Notes: generated from the sequence alone by a model not told the origin. Positions 19,733 through 28,661 are shown, counted from the stretch's first letter. The stretch is DNA of 34,558 nt from Clostridiales bacterium (GCA_004552515.1 SFOF01000005.1:1-34558), one strand, 5' to 3'. Numbers and translations are program-made.

Positions 19733-20512
19733 ATGAACCCATCAAAACTTGTCGCGTCAACCATGACGTTCCGCACATATCCGCTCGAAAGGGCGCTCGA
19801 GGCGCTGGCCAGGGCGGGCTTTGAGCAGGTAGAGCTTTGCACGGTTGGCGACTGGGTGCCGCATTTCGACGTGGCCCACGCGACCGATCGCTCAATCGCC
19901 GAATGTGCGGCGGCCTTCAGGCGAACCGGCATGAGGGCGGCGGCGGTCAACATCAGCGGCGAGATGACGCTCGAGCAGATGGAAAACGGCTATGCGCTGG
20001 CGCGGGAGCTGGGCGCGGGCGTCGTGACCTACTGCTGCGGCAACCCGAAGCCGGACGTCAAGCGGGAAGAGCTGCTCCAGGAGCGCGCCCAATTCAACTC
20101 ACGGCTCGCCGATCTGGGTGATCGCTACGGCGTGGTCTGCGCGATTGAAGCGCCGCACAAGAAATCGCTGGCCGAGCGCCGCTGCGAGATCGACGAATAC
20201 TGGGCGCTCCAGGACGAGCGCGTCAAGTGTACGTTTGACACGGCGCATCTGGTCTATGCGGGGGAATCGCTCCTTGACGCGGCGCGGGCCTATGCGCCGA
20301 GAACCGCGCACGTCCATCTCCGCGACGCGGTGAAGGGCAATTCGCTCATGCGCTATGGCGAGGGCGATGTGGATTTTGCCGCCGTGCTGGCGATTTTCCG
20401 GCAGGCCGGCTATAAGGGCTTCTATTCGATGGAATACCCGACCGATTCGGACGAAGAAGCGGTCGAGCGGCTGGCCGCGTCCGTCGGCTATCTGTCGATA
20501 TTTGACCTGTAA
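19733..20512 (+). CDS. TIM-barrel sugar isomerase/epimerase-like protein (AP endonuclease 2 superfamily)
   Basis: 259 residues, xylose-isomerase-like barrel. Putative metal ligands at the expected strand ends: Glu in CAIEAPH, Asp in CTFDTAH, His in AHVHLRD, Glu in YSMEYPTDSD. The family includes epimerases, isomerases, dehydratases such as IolE, and lyases that act on 3-keto-glycosides. AGGAGG (19719-19724) is 8 bases from ATG 19733 but only 2 from ATG 19727, so 19733 is preferred. Followed 17 bases later by the first of two Gfo/Idh genes; this pairing is common in inositol, keto-sugar and glycoside cleavage pathways. Specific reaction not assignable. Confidence 0.85.
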   Translation: MNPSKLVASTMTFRTYPLERALEALARAGFEQVELCTVGDWVPHFDVAHATDRSIAECAAAFRRTGMRAAAVNISGEMTLEQMENGYALARELGAGVVTYCCGNPKPDVKREELLQERAQFNSRLADLGDRYGVVCAIEAPHKKSLAERRCEIDEYWALQDERVKCTFDTAHLVYAGESLLDAARAYAPRTAHVHLRDAVKGNSLMRYGEGDVDFAAVLAIFRQAGYKGFYSMEYPTDSDEEAVERLAASVGYLSIFDL

Positions 20513-20529
20513 GCGGGAGGAAGAACAGC

Positions 20530-21636
20530 ATGAAACGCGTAAAAACAGCGGTCGTCGGCCTTAATCGAGGCCGGATTCTGGCCGGACACATCCTGAACTT
20601 TGCGCACAGCCTCGAGCTGGTCGCGGTCTGCGACATCGACAGGCCGAAGGCGGAAAAATTCGCGCGGGAGAACCATGTGCCCGCCGTCTATGATTCGCTC
20701 GACGAGCTGCTCAAGACGGACGTCGAGGCGGTCATACTCGCCACGCCGATCCCCGAGCACGCCGATCAGGTGGTCGCGGCGCTGGGCGCGGGCAAGCACG
20801 TCCTCTCCGAGGTCACCTGCGCGACGACGATGGAGGACTGCCTGCGGATCGCTCAGGCCGTGAAAACGGCGAAGGGCAAATACATGATGGAGGAGAACTA
20901 CTGCTACTACCGCCCGCTGACGATCGTCCAGAACATGATCAAGGCGGGACTGCTGGGCGATATTTACTATGGCGAGAGCGATTATCTGATGGACTTCCAG
21001 CTCCGGCCCGGCTTTCCGGACGGCTTGCAGCCGTGGCGGCGCGAGGTCTATTTCGGCCGGCAGGGGCATCCGTATATCACGCACACGCTGGGGCCGCTCT
21101 GCTTTACGATGGGCTCCGACATTAAGACCGTGACCTGTATGTCGGCCGGCCACAGCACGCCGCTCACCGCCGACAACACCTGCGTGCTGATGCTCCAGAC
21201 GCAGGACGGCGGCATGATCCGCCTGCGCAACAGCTTTGTTTCCAGCCGCCCCGATCTGTACACCTATTACAGTGTGCAGGGCACAAAGGGCTGCTATCAG
21301 GGGCCGCAGGGGCCGACGGACTTCCACAAGATCCACATCCGCGGGCTTTGCCGCCCGAACGAATGGCGGAATGTGTATGATTTCCGCGGCTTCCTGCCCA
21401 GGGAGTGGGATATATTCCCCGAGGGCTATTTTGACGACAGCCGCGACAACGGCACCGAGAAGTATGACAGCGGCGCGCCGCTTTTGCTGGAGGCGTTCGC
21501 TAACTGCATCCTGAAGGACACCGAGCCGCCCGTCAGCGCGGCGCGCGCGCTCAACTGGACGGCCGCCGGTCTGCTTTCCGAAGCGTCGGCTCTGGGCGGC
21601 GGCATACCGGTCGAGGTGCCGGATTTCGCGCTGTAG
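20530..21636 (+). CDS. Gfo/Idh/MocA-family protein, GH109-like (paralog 1)
   Basis: 368 residues. The N-terminal Rossmann fold binds NAD(P) (TAVVGLNRGR, VAVCDID, VILATPIPEHAD). The usual EKP motif reads E94-V95-T96, so the catalytic lysine of ordinary dehydrogenases is absent. The following parts resemble GH109-type NAD-dependent glycosidases as I remember them: MMEENYCYYRP (119-129), THTLGP (184-189), then SSRPDLYTYYSVQGTKG. Such enzymes oxidise, eliminate, hydrate and re-reduce their substrate with bound NAD. GGGAGGA at 20515-20521 supports the ATG. The neighbour at 21663 is a close paralog. A normal dehydrogenase role cannot be excluded. Confidence 0.85.
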   Translation: MKRVKTAVVGLNRGRILAGHILNFAHSLELVAVCDIDRPKAEKFARENHVPAVYDSLDELLKTDVEAVILATPIPEHADQVVAALGAGKHVLSEVTCATTMEDCLRIAQAVKTAKGKYMMEENYCYYRPLTIVQNMIKAGLLGDIYYGESDYLMDFQLRPGFPDGLQPWRREVYFGRQGHPYITHTLGPLCFTMGSDIKTVTCMSAGHSTPLTADNTCVLMLQTQDGGMIRLRNSFVSSRPDLYTYYSVQGTKGCYQGPQGPTDFHKIHIRGLCRPNEWRNVYDFRGFLPREWDIFPEGYFDDSRDNGTEKYDSGAPLLLEAFANCILKDTEPPVSAARALNWTAAGLLSEASALGGGIPVEVPDFAL

Positions 21637-21662
21637 GGCGGTCTATGAAAGGAAGGATGAGC

Positions 21663-22769
21663 ATGGATAAGCTGCGCATAGGCGTCGTCGGGCTTCGGCG
21701 GGGCGCGGTTCACTGCGCGAACGCGGCCGCTTCCGAGATGGTCGAGCTGGTCGCCGTCTGCGATATTGATAAGGAGAGGGCCGATAAAATCGCCGGGCAA
21801 TACGGCGTGAAGGCCTATTATGATCACCGCGCGCTCTGCGCCGATGAAGGCATTGACGCGGTTATTATGGCCACGCCGATCGACGTGCACGCCGACACGG
21901 TCGTCGATGCGCTGGACGCCGGCAAGCACGTGATGAGCGAGGTCATCGTCGCGACGACCATCGAGGATATTCGCCGCATCGGCGACGCGATCCGAAGGAG
22001 CGGCAAGACCTACATGATGGCGGAGAACTATTGCTATATCAGGCCGCTTCTGATCGTCGAGGAAATGATCCGGCGCGGAATGTTCGGCGAGGTTTACTAT
22101 GCCGAGAGCGACTATCTCAAGGATTTTCAGGAGTATCATCCGCTCTTCCCGAACATCGGCGGCTGGCGGCAGAAAACGTACTTTGGCCGGCGCGGGCATC
22201 CCTATATCACGCACACCATCGGGCCGCTGCTGCACATCATGGACGAGAGGGTGACGACCGTTTCCTGCATGGCCTCGGGCCGCGCGTTCGATATGCCGGC
22301 CGACAGCACCTGCGCGCTGATGCTGAAAACGGAGAAGAATCACCTGATCCGCCTGCGCGCCAGCTTTGTCTCGCCGCGCCCGGACAACGTGACCTATTAC
22401 AGCTTTCAGGGCACCGAGGGCTGCTATCAGGCGCCGCAGGGGCCGACCGACTTCCACAAGGTCTATGTCAAGGGCCTTTGCAGGCCGGGCGAGTGGAAAA
22501 ACGTCTATGAGTTTAAGGATCTCGTCTCCGACGAATGGAGGCGCTATTGGAACGCGGGTGATTACGGCGCCGGTTCGCTCGACAACGACACCTACGCGCT
22601 CTATGACAGCGGCGCGCTGATGATGCTCGAGCGCTTTGCCGACTGCGTTCTGACCGGCAAACCCGCGCCGGTGTCGTTTGAGGACGCGGCCAACTGGACG
22701 GCGGCGGGGCTGCTCTCCGCCGATTCGGTCAATCTCGGTTCGATTCCGGTCGATGTGCCGCAGTTCTGA
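21663..22769 (+). CDS. Gfo/Idh/MocA-family protein, GH109-like (paralog 2)
   Basis: 368 residues from ATG 21663, exactly the length of paralog 1. The start is preferred over ATG 21645 and 21657 because AAAGGAAGG (21648-21656) lies just upstream. Rossmann fold: IGVVGLRRG, VAVCDIDK, VIMATPIDVHAD. The EKP position is E93-V94-I95, again without lysine. Conserved with paralog 1: AENYCYIRP (120-128), THTIGP (183-188), SPRPDNVTYYSFQGTEG, QGPTDFHKVYVKGLCRP. The shared QGPTDFHK...GLCRP block defines a subfamily I cannot name. Last gene of the rightward set, facing uxaC. Substrate unknown; two similar copies suggest a two-subunit enzyme or two related substrates. Confidence 0.85.
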   Translation: MDKLRIGVVGLRRGAVHCANAAASEMVELVAVCDIDKERADKIAGQYGVKAYYDHRALCADEGIDAVIMATPIDVHADTVVDALDAGKHVMSEVIVATTIEDIRRIGDAIRRSGKTYMMAENYCYIRPLLIVEEMIRRGMFGEVYYAESDYLKDFQEYHPLFPNIGGWRQKTYFGRRGHPYITHTIGPLLHIMDERVTTVSCMASGRAFDMPADSTCALMLKTEKNHLIRLRASFVSPRPDNVTYYSFQGTEGCYQAPQGPTDFHKVYVKGLCRPGEWKNVYEFKDLVSDEWRRYWNAGDYGAGSLDNDTYALYDSGALMMLERFADCVLTGKPAPVSFEDAANWTAAGLLSADSVNLGSIPVDVPQF

Positions 22770-22791
22770 CAGCCGTGCCGCGCAAAAAGTC

Positions 22792-22831
22792 AAAAAATAT
22801 CGCCCCGCCCGACGTGATGCCGGACGGGGCG
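22792..22831 (-). terminator. Rho-independent terminator of uxaC
   Basis: CGCCCCG (22801-22807) pairs with CGGGGCG (22825-22831), with three further pairs after one mismatch. On the minus strand the stem is followed by ATATTTTTTG (complement of 22791-22800), a proper U-run for uxaC. No T-run follows on the + strand, so the facing Gfo/Idh gene may use it less well. Confidence 0.8.
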
Positions 22832-22841
22832 AAAAGCATAA

Positions 22842-24257
22842 TTATTCGATCGGGATGCCGAAATAATCGCGGGCGTTGTTGAAGCTGATGCCCTGCACCA
22901 GCTCGCCCAGCGCTTCCATATCGGCGGGATACTCGCCGTTTTCCACCCAGGTACCGATCACGTCGCACAGTATGCGGCGGAAGTATTCGTGGCGCGGATA
23001 GCTCACGAAGGAGCGGCTGTCGGTCAGCATACCGACGAAGCGGCCGAGCAGACCCATGTTGGCCAGCGTCTTCATCTGATCGACCATGCCGTCGCGCTGA
23101 TCGTTGAACCACCAGCCGCTGCCCATCTGGATCTTGCCGGGCACGCCGCCCTGGAAGTTGCCCAGCATGGACGCGATGACGTTGTTGTCGCGGCCGTTGA
23201 GCGAATAGAGAATGGTCTTGCCCAGCCCGCCGGCCATCTCGATCTTGTTGAGCAGCGCGGAGAGGTTCTCGGCGACCAGACCGTCGCCCACGGAGTCATA
23301 GCCGGTATCGGGGCCGTACTTTCGGACGGCCAGCGTGTTGTTGTTGCGGATGGCGTTCATGTGCATCTGCATCGCCCAGCCGCGCTCGGCGTACATGCGG
23401 CCCAGGCGCACCAGAGCGGCGGTCTTGAACGCGCTCTCCTCATCATGCGTGCAGGGCGTGCCGGAGACGGCCTTTTTGAACATCGCGTCCAGCTCGGCGG
23501 CGGTCGCGTCGCCCGCGGGCACATAGTCCATGCCGTGGTCGCTGATGCGCGCGCCGATGGCGTGGAAGAAGTCCAGCCGCTTCTCGAGCGCGGCCATGAG
23601 ATCCTCAAAGGAGGCGATGGGCATACCGGCGGCCGCGGAGAGCTTCTCGATATACGCGCCGTAGCCGGCCTTGGAGACGTTCAGCGCCGCGTCGGGGCGG
23701 AAGGAGGGCAGCACCTTGACCTTGAAGGTCGGATCTTTGGCCAGCGCGATGTGATTGTGCAGGTCGGAGGAGGGATCGTCGGTGGTGCAGATGACCTTGA
23801 CGTTGAACTTTTCGATCAGGCGGCGGCAGCGGAACTCGTCGGTGGCGAGCATGGCGTTGGCGCGGTCCCAGATCGACTTGGCGGTCTTTTCATTCAGCAC
23901 GTCGTAGATGCCGAACACGCGCTGAAGCTCCAGGTGCGTCCAGTGATAGAGCGGGTTGCCGATGGCGTATTTCAGCATGGAGGCGTAGGCGTAGAACTTG
24001 TCCCAGTCCGAGCCGCTGCCCTTGTCGCCGTACAGGAGCGACTCGTCCGCGCCGTTGGCCAGCATGGCGCGCCACTTGTAGTGATCGCCGCCCAGCATCA
24101 GATGGCTGATGTTGCGATAGTTGATGTTATCGACGATTTCGTTCACCTGCAGATGGCAGTGATAGTCATAGATGGGCATATTTTCGGCATAATCGTGGAA
24201 CAGCGTGCGCGCGGTTTCGGTGCTGAGCAGAAAATCCTTGTCCATAAACGGTTTCAT
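22842..24257 (-). CDS. uxaC: Glucuronate isomerase
   Basis: 471 residues, the standard UxaC length. It interconverts D-glucuronate/D-fructuronate and D-galacturonate/D-tagaturonate, the first step of hexuronate breakdown in the cytoplasm. Amidohydrolase-fold marks: YDYHCHL (30-36) with two metal-binding histidines, KVICTTDDPSSDLHNH, MQMHMNAIRNNN, and the C-terminal RHEYFRRILCD...LGELVQGISFNNARDYFG. AAAAGGAGGA (24265-24274) lies 7 bases before the start. It follows the SGNH hydrolase gene by 38 bases. Later enzymes of the pathway (UxaB/UxuB, UxuA, KdgK) are not in this window. Confidence 0.96.
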   Translation of the reverse strand: MKPFMDKDFLLSTETARTLFHDYAENMPIYDYHCHLQVNEIVDNINYRNISHLMLGGDHYKWRAMLANGADESLLYGDKGSGSDWDKFYAYASMLKYAIGNPLYHWTHLELQRVFGIYDVLNEKTAKSIWDRANAMLATDEFRCRRLIEKFNVKVICTTDDPSSDLHNHIALAKDPTFKVKVLPSFRPDAALNVSKAGYGAYIEKLSAAAGMPIASFEDLMAALEKRLDFFHAIGARISDHGMDYVPAGDATAAELDAMFKKAVSGTPCTHDEESAFKTAALVRLGRMYAERGWAMQMHMNAIRNNNTLAVRKYGPDTGYDSVGDGLVAENLSALLNKIEMAGGLGKTILYSLNGRDNNVIASMLGNFQGGVPGKIQMGSGWWFNDQRDGMVDQMKTLANMGLLGRFVGMLTDSRSFVSYPRHEYFRRILCDVIGTWVENGEYPADMEALGELVQGISFNNARDYFGIPIE

Positions 24258-24295
24258 GGGGCAGTCCTCCTTTTGGCGGTCGATGAGATAGGCGG

Positions 24296-25372
24296 TTATT
24301 TATACAACACGGGGCGCAGCACGGCCTCAACCACGTCGGCCATGCGCACAAAGCCCAGGCTGGTCGGATGGCAGCCGTCCACGGTGCAAAGCTCGCGGTC
24401 ATGGTTGCCGAAGAACGATTCGCCGTTGATGAACCACACGTTTTTGTCGCCCTTTTCGAGCGCGTGGGCGTAGGTGCGCGCGATGACGTTGCGGCGCAGC
24501 GCGTTCCCTTCACGGTTGGAATCGAAATCGGGCTTGCTCATCATGACGATGGGCAGATCCGGATGCGCCTCGCGCACGATATTGAAGAATTTTTCGTGCG
24601 TTTTCTCCAGATGCTCGACGGTGGGCGCGTTGTGGTCGTAGTCCAGCACGAAGGCGCTCATGTCCAGCGAGGCGATATAGCGCGCCATGTTTTCCTCGCC
24701 GCGGCCGCTGCCGGAGAAGCCGAGATTGATCTGCGCGGCGTCCAGGCGGCGGCACAGAAGCGTCGTATAGCACGAGCCGACCTTGGCGGCGCAGCCTCCC
24801 TGCGTGATGGAGGAGCCGTAGAACACGATGGGCTTTTCAATGCGCGGCGTGCGGCCTTTTTCGACGCGCGCGTCCGGCGGGAAGCCCAGCATCAGCTCGT
24901 CCAGCCCGTTGTAGAGCGGGAAATACAATACATAGTGGCGCAGTCCGCCCGGCAGCGGCGTAAAGGCGCTCTGATTGAGCGCGCAGCCGCAGCTGCCCGT
25001 GTCCATCGCGGGGATGAAATTTCTGATCTGAACGACGCCCTCGTCGCTCTCCTCGAACAGCTCGAGGCCGCTCTGTCCGCAGGCGGTGAAGTGCGGCATA
25101 TTGCCCTTGTCCTTCAGCGACCAGATGACGGCCAGTCCCCGCGCGTCGGTGGAAAAGCGCACGCACGCGCCGGCCAGATGCCACGCCAGCACCTTCACGC
25201 CGTCGTTACATTCCTTCAGGAAATCCAGCGGCAGGCGGCAGTAGCTGCCCTGATCGTTGGGCGCGAGGCCGTAGAGCTGCATCGGCTCCTGGCGGGGATC
25301 GAAGAAGCGATAGTCGCGGGGAATATCCGCGTTGATCTTAAAATGATGGTCGATGTCCTCAATGCGTTTCAT
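24296..25372 (-). CDS. SGNH/GDSL-family hydrolase
   Basis: 358 residues. About the first 175 are a beta-rich N-terminal domain, followed by an SGNH esterase domain. Catalytic blocks: Ser in FYGSSITQGG (block I), Gly in NLGFSGSGRGE (II), Asn in LDYDHNAP (III), Asp and His in DGCHPTSLGF (V). No signal peptide, so it probably acts in the cytoplasm, removing acetyl or other acyl groups from a sugar. GAAAGGA (25382-25388) is 9 bases upstream, with its own promoter behind it. Co-transcription with uxaC suggests an esterified uronate-containing substrate, which is an inference from position only. Confidence 0.88.
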   Translation of the reverse strand: MKRIEDIDHHFKINADIPRDYRFFDPRQEPMQLYGLAPNDQGSYCRLPLDFLKECNDGVKVLAWHLAGACVRFSTDARGLAVIWSLKDKGNMPHFTACGQSGLELFEESDEGVVQIRNFIPAMDTGSCGCALNQSAFTPLPGGLRHYVLYFPLYNGLDELMLGFPPDARVEKGRTPRIEKPIVFYGSSITQGGCAAKVGSCYTTLLCRRLDAAQINLGFSGSGRGEENMARYIASLDMSAFVLDYDHNAPTVEHLEKTHEKFFNIVREAHPDLPIVMMSKPDFDSNREGNALRRNVIARTYAHALEKGDKNVWFINGESFFGNHDRELCTVDGCHPTSLGFVRMADVVEAVLRPVLYK

Positions 25373-25449
25373 GGCGATTTATCCTTTCGTATGAAATTCG
25401 AAAGACATTTCCGAATCATTGCGGGCGGCGCGGGGCCGCTCTCCTGCTC

Positions 25450-25477
25450 ATTATAGCATATTTCGGGCCGTTTGCAA
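25450..25477 (-). promoter_or_regulatory. Sigma-A type promoter of the SGNH hydrolase-uxaC pair
   Basis: Minus strand: TTGCAA (25472-25477), 16-base spacer, perfect TATAAT (25450-25455). The leader is about 70 bases. It lies just past the 3' end of the GH38-like gene and separates its transcription from the pair. Confidence 0.7.
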
Positions 25478-25482
25478 AGACG

Positions 25483-28400
25483 TTATTCCTTCGTCAGCGC
25501 CGAAAACTCATCGCTCAGCGGCCCGAAGCGCCCGGCGCTGTCCACGGCGCGCACGCGGTAGTAATAGCGCGTGTTCTTCTTCAGCCCTCTGTCGATATAG
25601 CGCGACACGCGGTAGTCCTCACGCTCCACGCGGGCCAGCGGCGGCGTGCTTTCCGCGTCGAAGCCGCTCGTCTCGCCCCTGTAGATCAGGTCGTAAGCGT
25701 GATCCCTTTCCTCACAGCGCCCCCAGAGGATGTAGAGCATCCCGTCGTCCTCGCCGCGGATGGCGCGCGGGCGGTCGATCAGGCCGGTGTAGCTTGCGCC
25801 CACGGGGACGCTCGCCGCGCCGCGCCCGCTGAGGTCGGGGATGGGGCGAGTTTTGATCGTCCTGTCCGGGCAGAGGCGCAGCGTTGTGAACGCGGTCAGC
25901 GTATCGGCTTCGGGCTTGTCCCGCTCGTCGGCGGTCTGGCTTTGCGCCGGAACAGCTTCTCCGCACAGCGTGAGCGCGGGCAGCGCTCCTTCGCCGGACA
26001 GCCGGGCGATGAGTCCGCGGCCATCCTCGGCGCGCTTGAGCGTTACCAGCCGCGCGGGCGCGTCGGATGAGAGGAAGGAGTACGCCGCCGCGCCGGTTCC
26101 GTCGCCGCTTTCAACAGCGCGCACGACGATGGGGTTGAGGAAGCGCTCCGCCATGTCGGAAAGCCGCGCCGATTTGTGATCGCCCGCATAGGAGGTGATC
26201 GCGTAGCGGAAGCGGAAATTCAGCGCGCTGCCGCCCGACGTGTGCATTTGCAGCCAGTCGTTGGCCAGATAGACATACATCTGCGAGCCATCCCCGCACG
26301 CGCCGAAGTCGGTCTTGTCCGGGTGGATGTGGTCGAATTCGATCAGTTCGCTGTCGGCCTGTATGAGCGCCGCGCCGAAATCGCCGTTCTCGGCGCACGC
26401 CCACTCGTGCGAAGCCATGTACACGTCGGTACCGTGGCCGGTCACGTCGCGGCCATATTCCGCCTCGCAGCCGTTGAGACGACAGACGCGCCGCGCGTTC
26501 TCCACGGCGAAGGGGAAGGCGCAGTAGGCGTAGCGGCGATAGCGGTCGCTGTTAAACAGATCGCGGACGTGATCAAGCCGCATATCCAGCTCGATGCGCT
26601 TTTCGTGCTCGGGCAGCGTGACGATCAGCTCGATCGCCGCGCCGGAGACTGGCTCATTCATGCGCGCGGTCACGATTGCGGCGTACCTTTCGCGGCGCAG
26701 CGTGAACGCGGCTCTGCCGGGCGTGACGAACGACGCGTGATTATCGCGCGTGTAGACGAACTCGGCGGCGCGGAAGGGCGCGTGCTCGTCGATCAGCTCG
26801 CGGCAGAGCGATTTGTCATAGATCGAATCGATCGCGCCGTTTGCCGTGAAGCTCACGCGGTAATAGGCGTTCTCGATCACCGGCGGCTGCGCGCACGGCT
26901 TCTCGGGCACGCTTTCGGCCGGTTCGGGCAGGACGATTTTATAGCCCATCGGCGGGATGTTCTCGATCAGCGTATCGCCGATCCGTTCCGTGCGCGTTTG
27001 CAGCGTGGGGTTGAAGCAGAACAGCGCGTCCTTCGGCGCGTTCGCCTTCCGGCAGAGCGCGGCCATGGCGGCGTCGATCTCCGTTTTGGCGGCGGCAAGC
27101 GCCTTGTCGATCCAGTCGCGGTGCTGCATCCACGTTTCATAAACGCGCCGCCCCTGATAGCCGCTGGTGCCGTAGGAGTGCTCGTCGTTGAACAGCAGCG
27201 CGTCCCAGGCGCGGCTGAAGGCCTCGGCGGGGTAGAGGAAATCCTTGTCGGTCAGCGCGGCGAGGCTCGCCAGCTTCTCGGCGGTGGGCAGCAGGCGGTC
27301 GGCCTCGAATTTGCGCGCGAGCAGCTCGGGCGCGGACACGGGATGCTGATACCAGCCGCCGGTAATGTCGCCCGAGAGCACGGGAATCGCGTCGCCGAAT
27401 TTTTCGCGGATGCGCGCGAGCGGCGCGTCGGGATCGCCCAGCGCCCGGAACTGCGGCCACGCCCAGCGCGCGTTCCACATCGCCAGAAGATTGGTCAGCT
27501 CAAGCGACGGCTCCTGATCGTCGAAATAGCAGGGCGAAATCCATTCGTCGAAGGGATATTTTTCCTCGATCAGCGGAAGGCTGCGCGCCGTGCCCTGCTC
27601 CATCATGGCCAGCGTCTGCGCGTTCGCATGAGTGTTGTCGGGAATGCCGAAGCTCGAGCAGTGACCGTACATACCGCCGCAGAACACGAGCAGGCGGCTC
27701 TTTTCGTCCGCGCCCTGCCAGAAGAACACCATGGGCAGCGCGCCGTCCAGGCGCATATCGATGCGCGCGCCGCCGCCGCCCGCCATGCAGTTCCAGGTAA
27801 AGCCGGGCACGGTCGTGTCGCGGCGCCAGAGGGTCGAGGGCAGCGGGTTCCACTGATTGGGCGCGAAGAGTATGTTCTTAAAGCCCGCGTCATAGAACGG
27901 CTCCACCATGCCCCAGCTCAGGCCGTTGTTGTCGATCATGGTCATGGTTTCGCTCTTTACGCCCCACTGATCGAACAGCGCGCGGCGTCCATAGGTCGCG
28001 CGGGCCATCTCCTCCAGGCCGAACACCTGCGTGTGGTTGCCCGCAATGCCGCCGCACAGTCCGATCTTTCCGGACTTTATGGAGCTTTCAACGAGCGCGC
28101 GCGCCTTCTCCGCGCCCCGGTCGGCGGGATAGTTGTTAAAGAACCACGTCCCCTCGATGGTGTAGCGGTACCGGTCGTTTTCGGCGCGGTCTGCGGTCTG
28201 ATCGCACAGCGCGGCGGCCCGGTCGAGGAAGCGCTCGCTGTTGCGGCGCTGGATGTACTGCGAATTGTGCAGCCCGATGTCGGTGTGCGAGGAAATCATG
28301 ATGTGGATCGTCCAGCGGCGCGGCGCTTTCCACAGGCCGGCAAAGCGCGCCGTCTCGCCGCCGAATGTGAGAACCCAGACGGCCTGAACGTCGCTCTCGG

Positions 28401-28602
28401 GCGCGTTTATCAGCACGGACGCGTGACATTCGCCGCCGGGCAGCGGCACGTCGCGCTTTTCGGCGAGAGGTCGTCCGCTTTCGTCGGTTACAGAGAGGGA
28501 GGCGTGGCCGCAGGCGTTGCTCTTCACAAACAGCTCGACTCGCTGGCGGCCCTGATGATCGATCATCGATACGGGAACGACGCGGAAATCGGTCAGGCTC
28601 AT
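25483..28602 (-). CDS. GH38-like glycosidase with C-terminal fibronectin III-like domain
   Basis: 1039 residues. A small beta domain (1-95) precedes a GH38-type catalytic region starting with ISSHTDIG (104-110), which matches the metal-site HTDxG motif of alpha-mannosidases. The likely nucleophile is D224 in MIDNNGLSW, where classical members have a D-x-F-G motif, so this is a divergent member. Further on come the beta-sandwich domains and, in the last 95 residues, a fibronectin III-like domain (LKKNTRYYYRVRAVDSAGRFGP). No signal peptide, so it is probably intracellular. GGAGGA (28611-28616) is 8 bases from ATG 28602; an ATG 30 bases earlier lies upstream of that site. It lies 59 bases after dnaE. 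Substrate unknown. Confidence 0.75.
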   Translation of the reverse strand: MSLTDFRVVPVSMIDHQGRQRVELFVKSNACGHASLSVTDESGRPLAEKRDVPLPGGECHASVLINAPESDVQAVWVLTFGGETARFAGLWKAPRRWTIHIMISSHTDIGLHNSQYIQRRNSERFLDRAAALCDQTADRAENDRYRYTIEGTWFFNNYPADRGAEKARALVESSIKSGKIGLCGGIAGNHTQVFGLEEMARATYGRRALFDQWGVKSETMTMIDNNGLSWGMVEPFYDAGFKNILFAPNQWNPLPSTLWRRDTTVPGFTWNCMAGGGGARIDMRLDGALPMVFFWQGADEKSRLLVFCGGMYGHCSSFGIPDNTHANAQTLAMMEQGTARSLPLIEEKYPFDEWISPCYFDDQEPSLELTNLLAMWNARWAWPQFRALGDPDAPLARIREKFGDAIPVLSGDITGGWYQHPVSAPELLARKFEADRLLPTAEKLASLAALTDKDFLYPAEAFSRAWDALLFNDEHSYGTSGYQGRRVYETWMQHRDWIDKALAAAKTEIDAAMAALCRKANAPKDALFCFNPTLQTRTERIGDTLIENIPPMGYKIVLPEPAESVPEKPCAQPPVIENAYYRVSFTANGAIDSIYDKSLCRELIDEHAPFRAAEFVYTRDNHASFVTPGRAAFTLRRERYAAIVTARMNEPVSGAAIELIVTLPEHEKRIELDMRLDHVRDLFNSDRYRRYAYCAFPFAVENARRVCRLNGCEAEYGRDVTGHGTDVYMASHEWACAENGDFGAALIQADSELIEFDHIHPDKTDFGACGDGSQMYVYLANDWLQMHTSGGSALNFRFRYAITSYAGDHKSARLSDMAERFLNPIVVRAVESGDGTGAAAYSFLSSDAPARLVTLKRAEDGRGLIARLSGEGALPALTLCGEAVPAQSQTADERDKPEADTLTAFTTLRLCPDRTIKTRPIPDLSGRGAASVPVGASYTGLIDRPRAIRGEDDGMLYILWGRCEERDHAYDLIYRGETSGFDAESTPPLARVEREDYRVSRYIDRGLKKNTRYYYRVRAVDSAGRFGPLSDEFSALTKE

Positions 28603-28661
28603 GACGGATGTCCTCCTTAAATGACGGTTCATTGAAAGCGCCTGCGTGCGCGGCGGCGCGG

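Noticed and set aside
26176..28620. 814-codon + strand frame over the GH38-like gene
   Set aside because: Antisense shadow; low-complexity composition, no ribosome site, and coherent domains only on the minus strand.
28603..28661. Possible terminator between dnaE and the GH38-like gene
   Set aside because: Only a 4-bp GCGC stem followed by TTTC on the minus strand; too weak to call, so read-through from dnaE remains possible.
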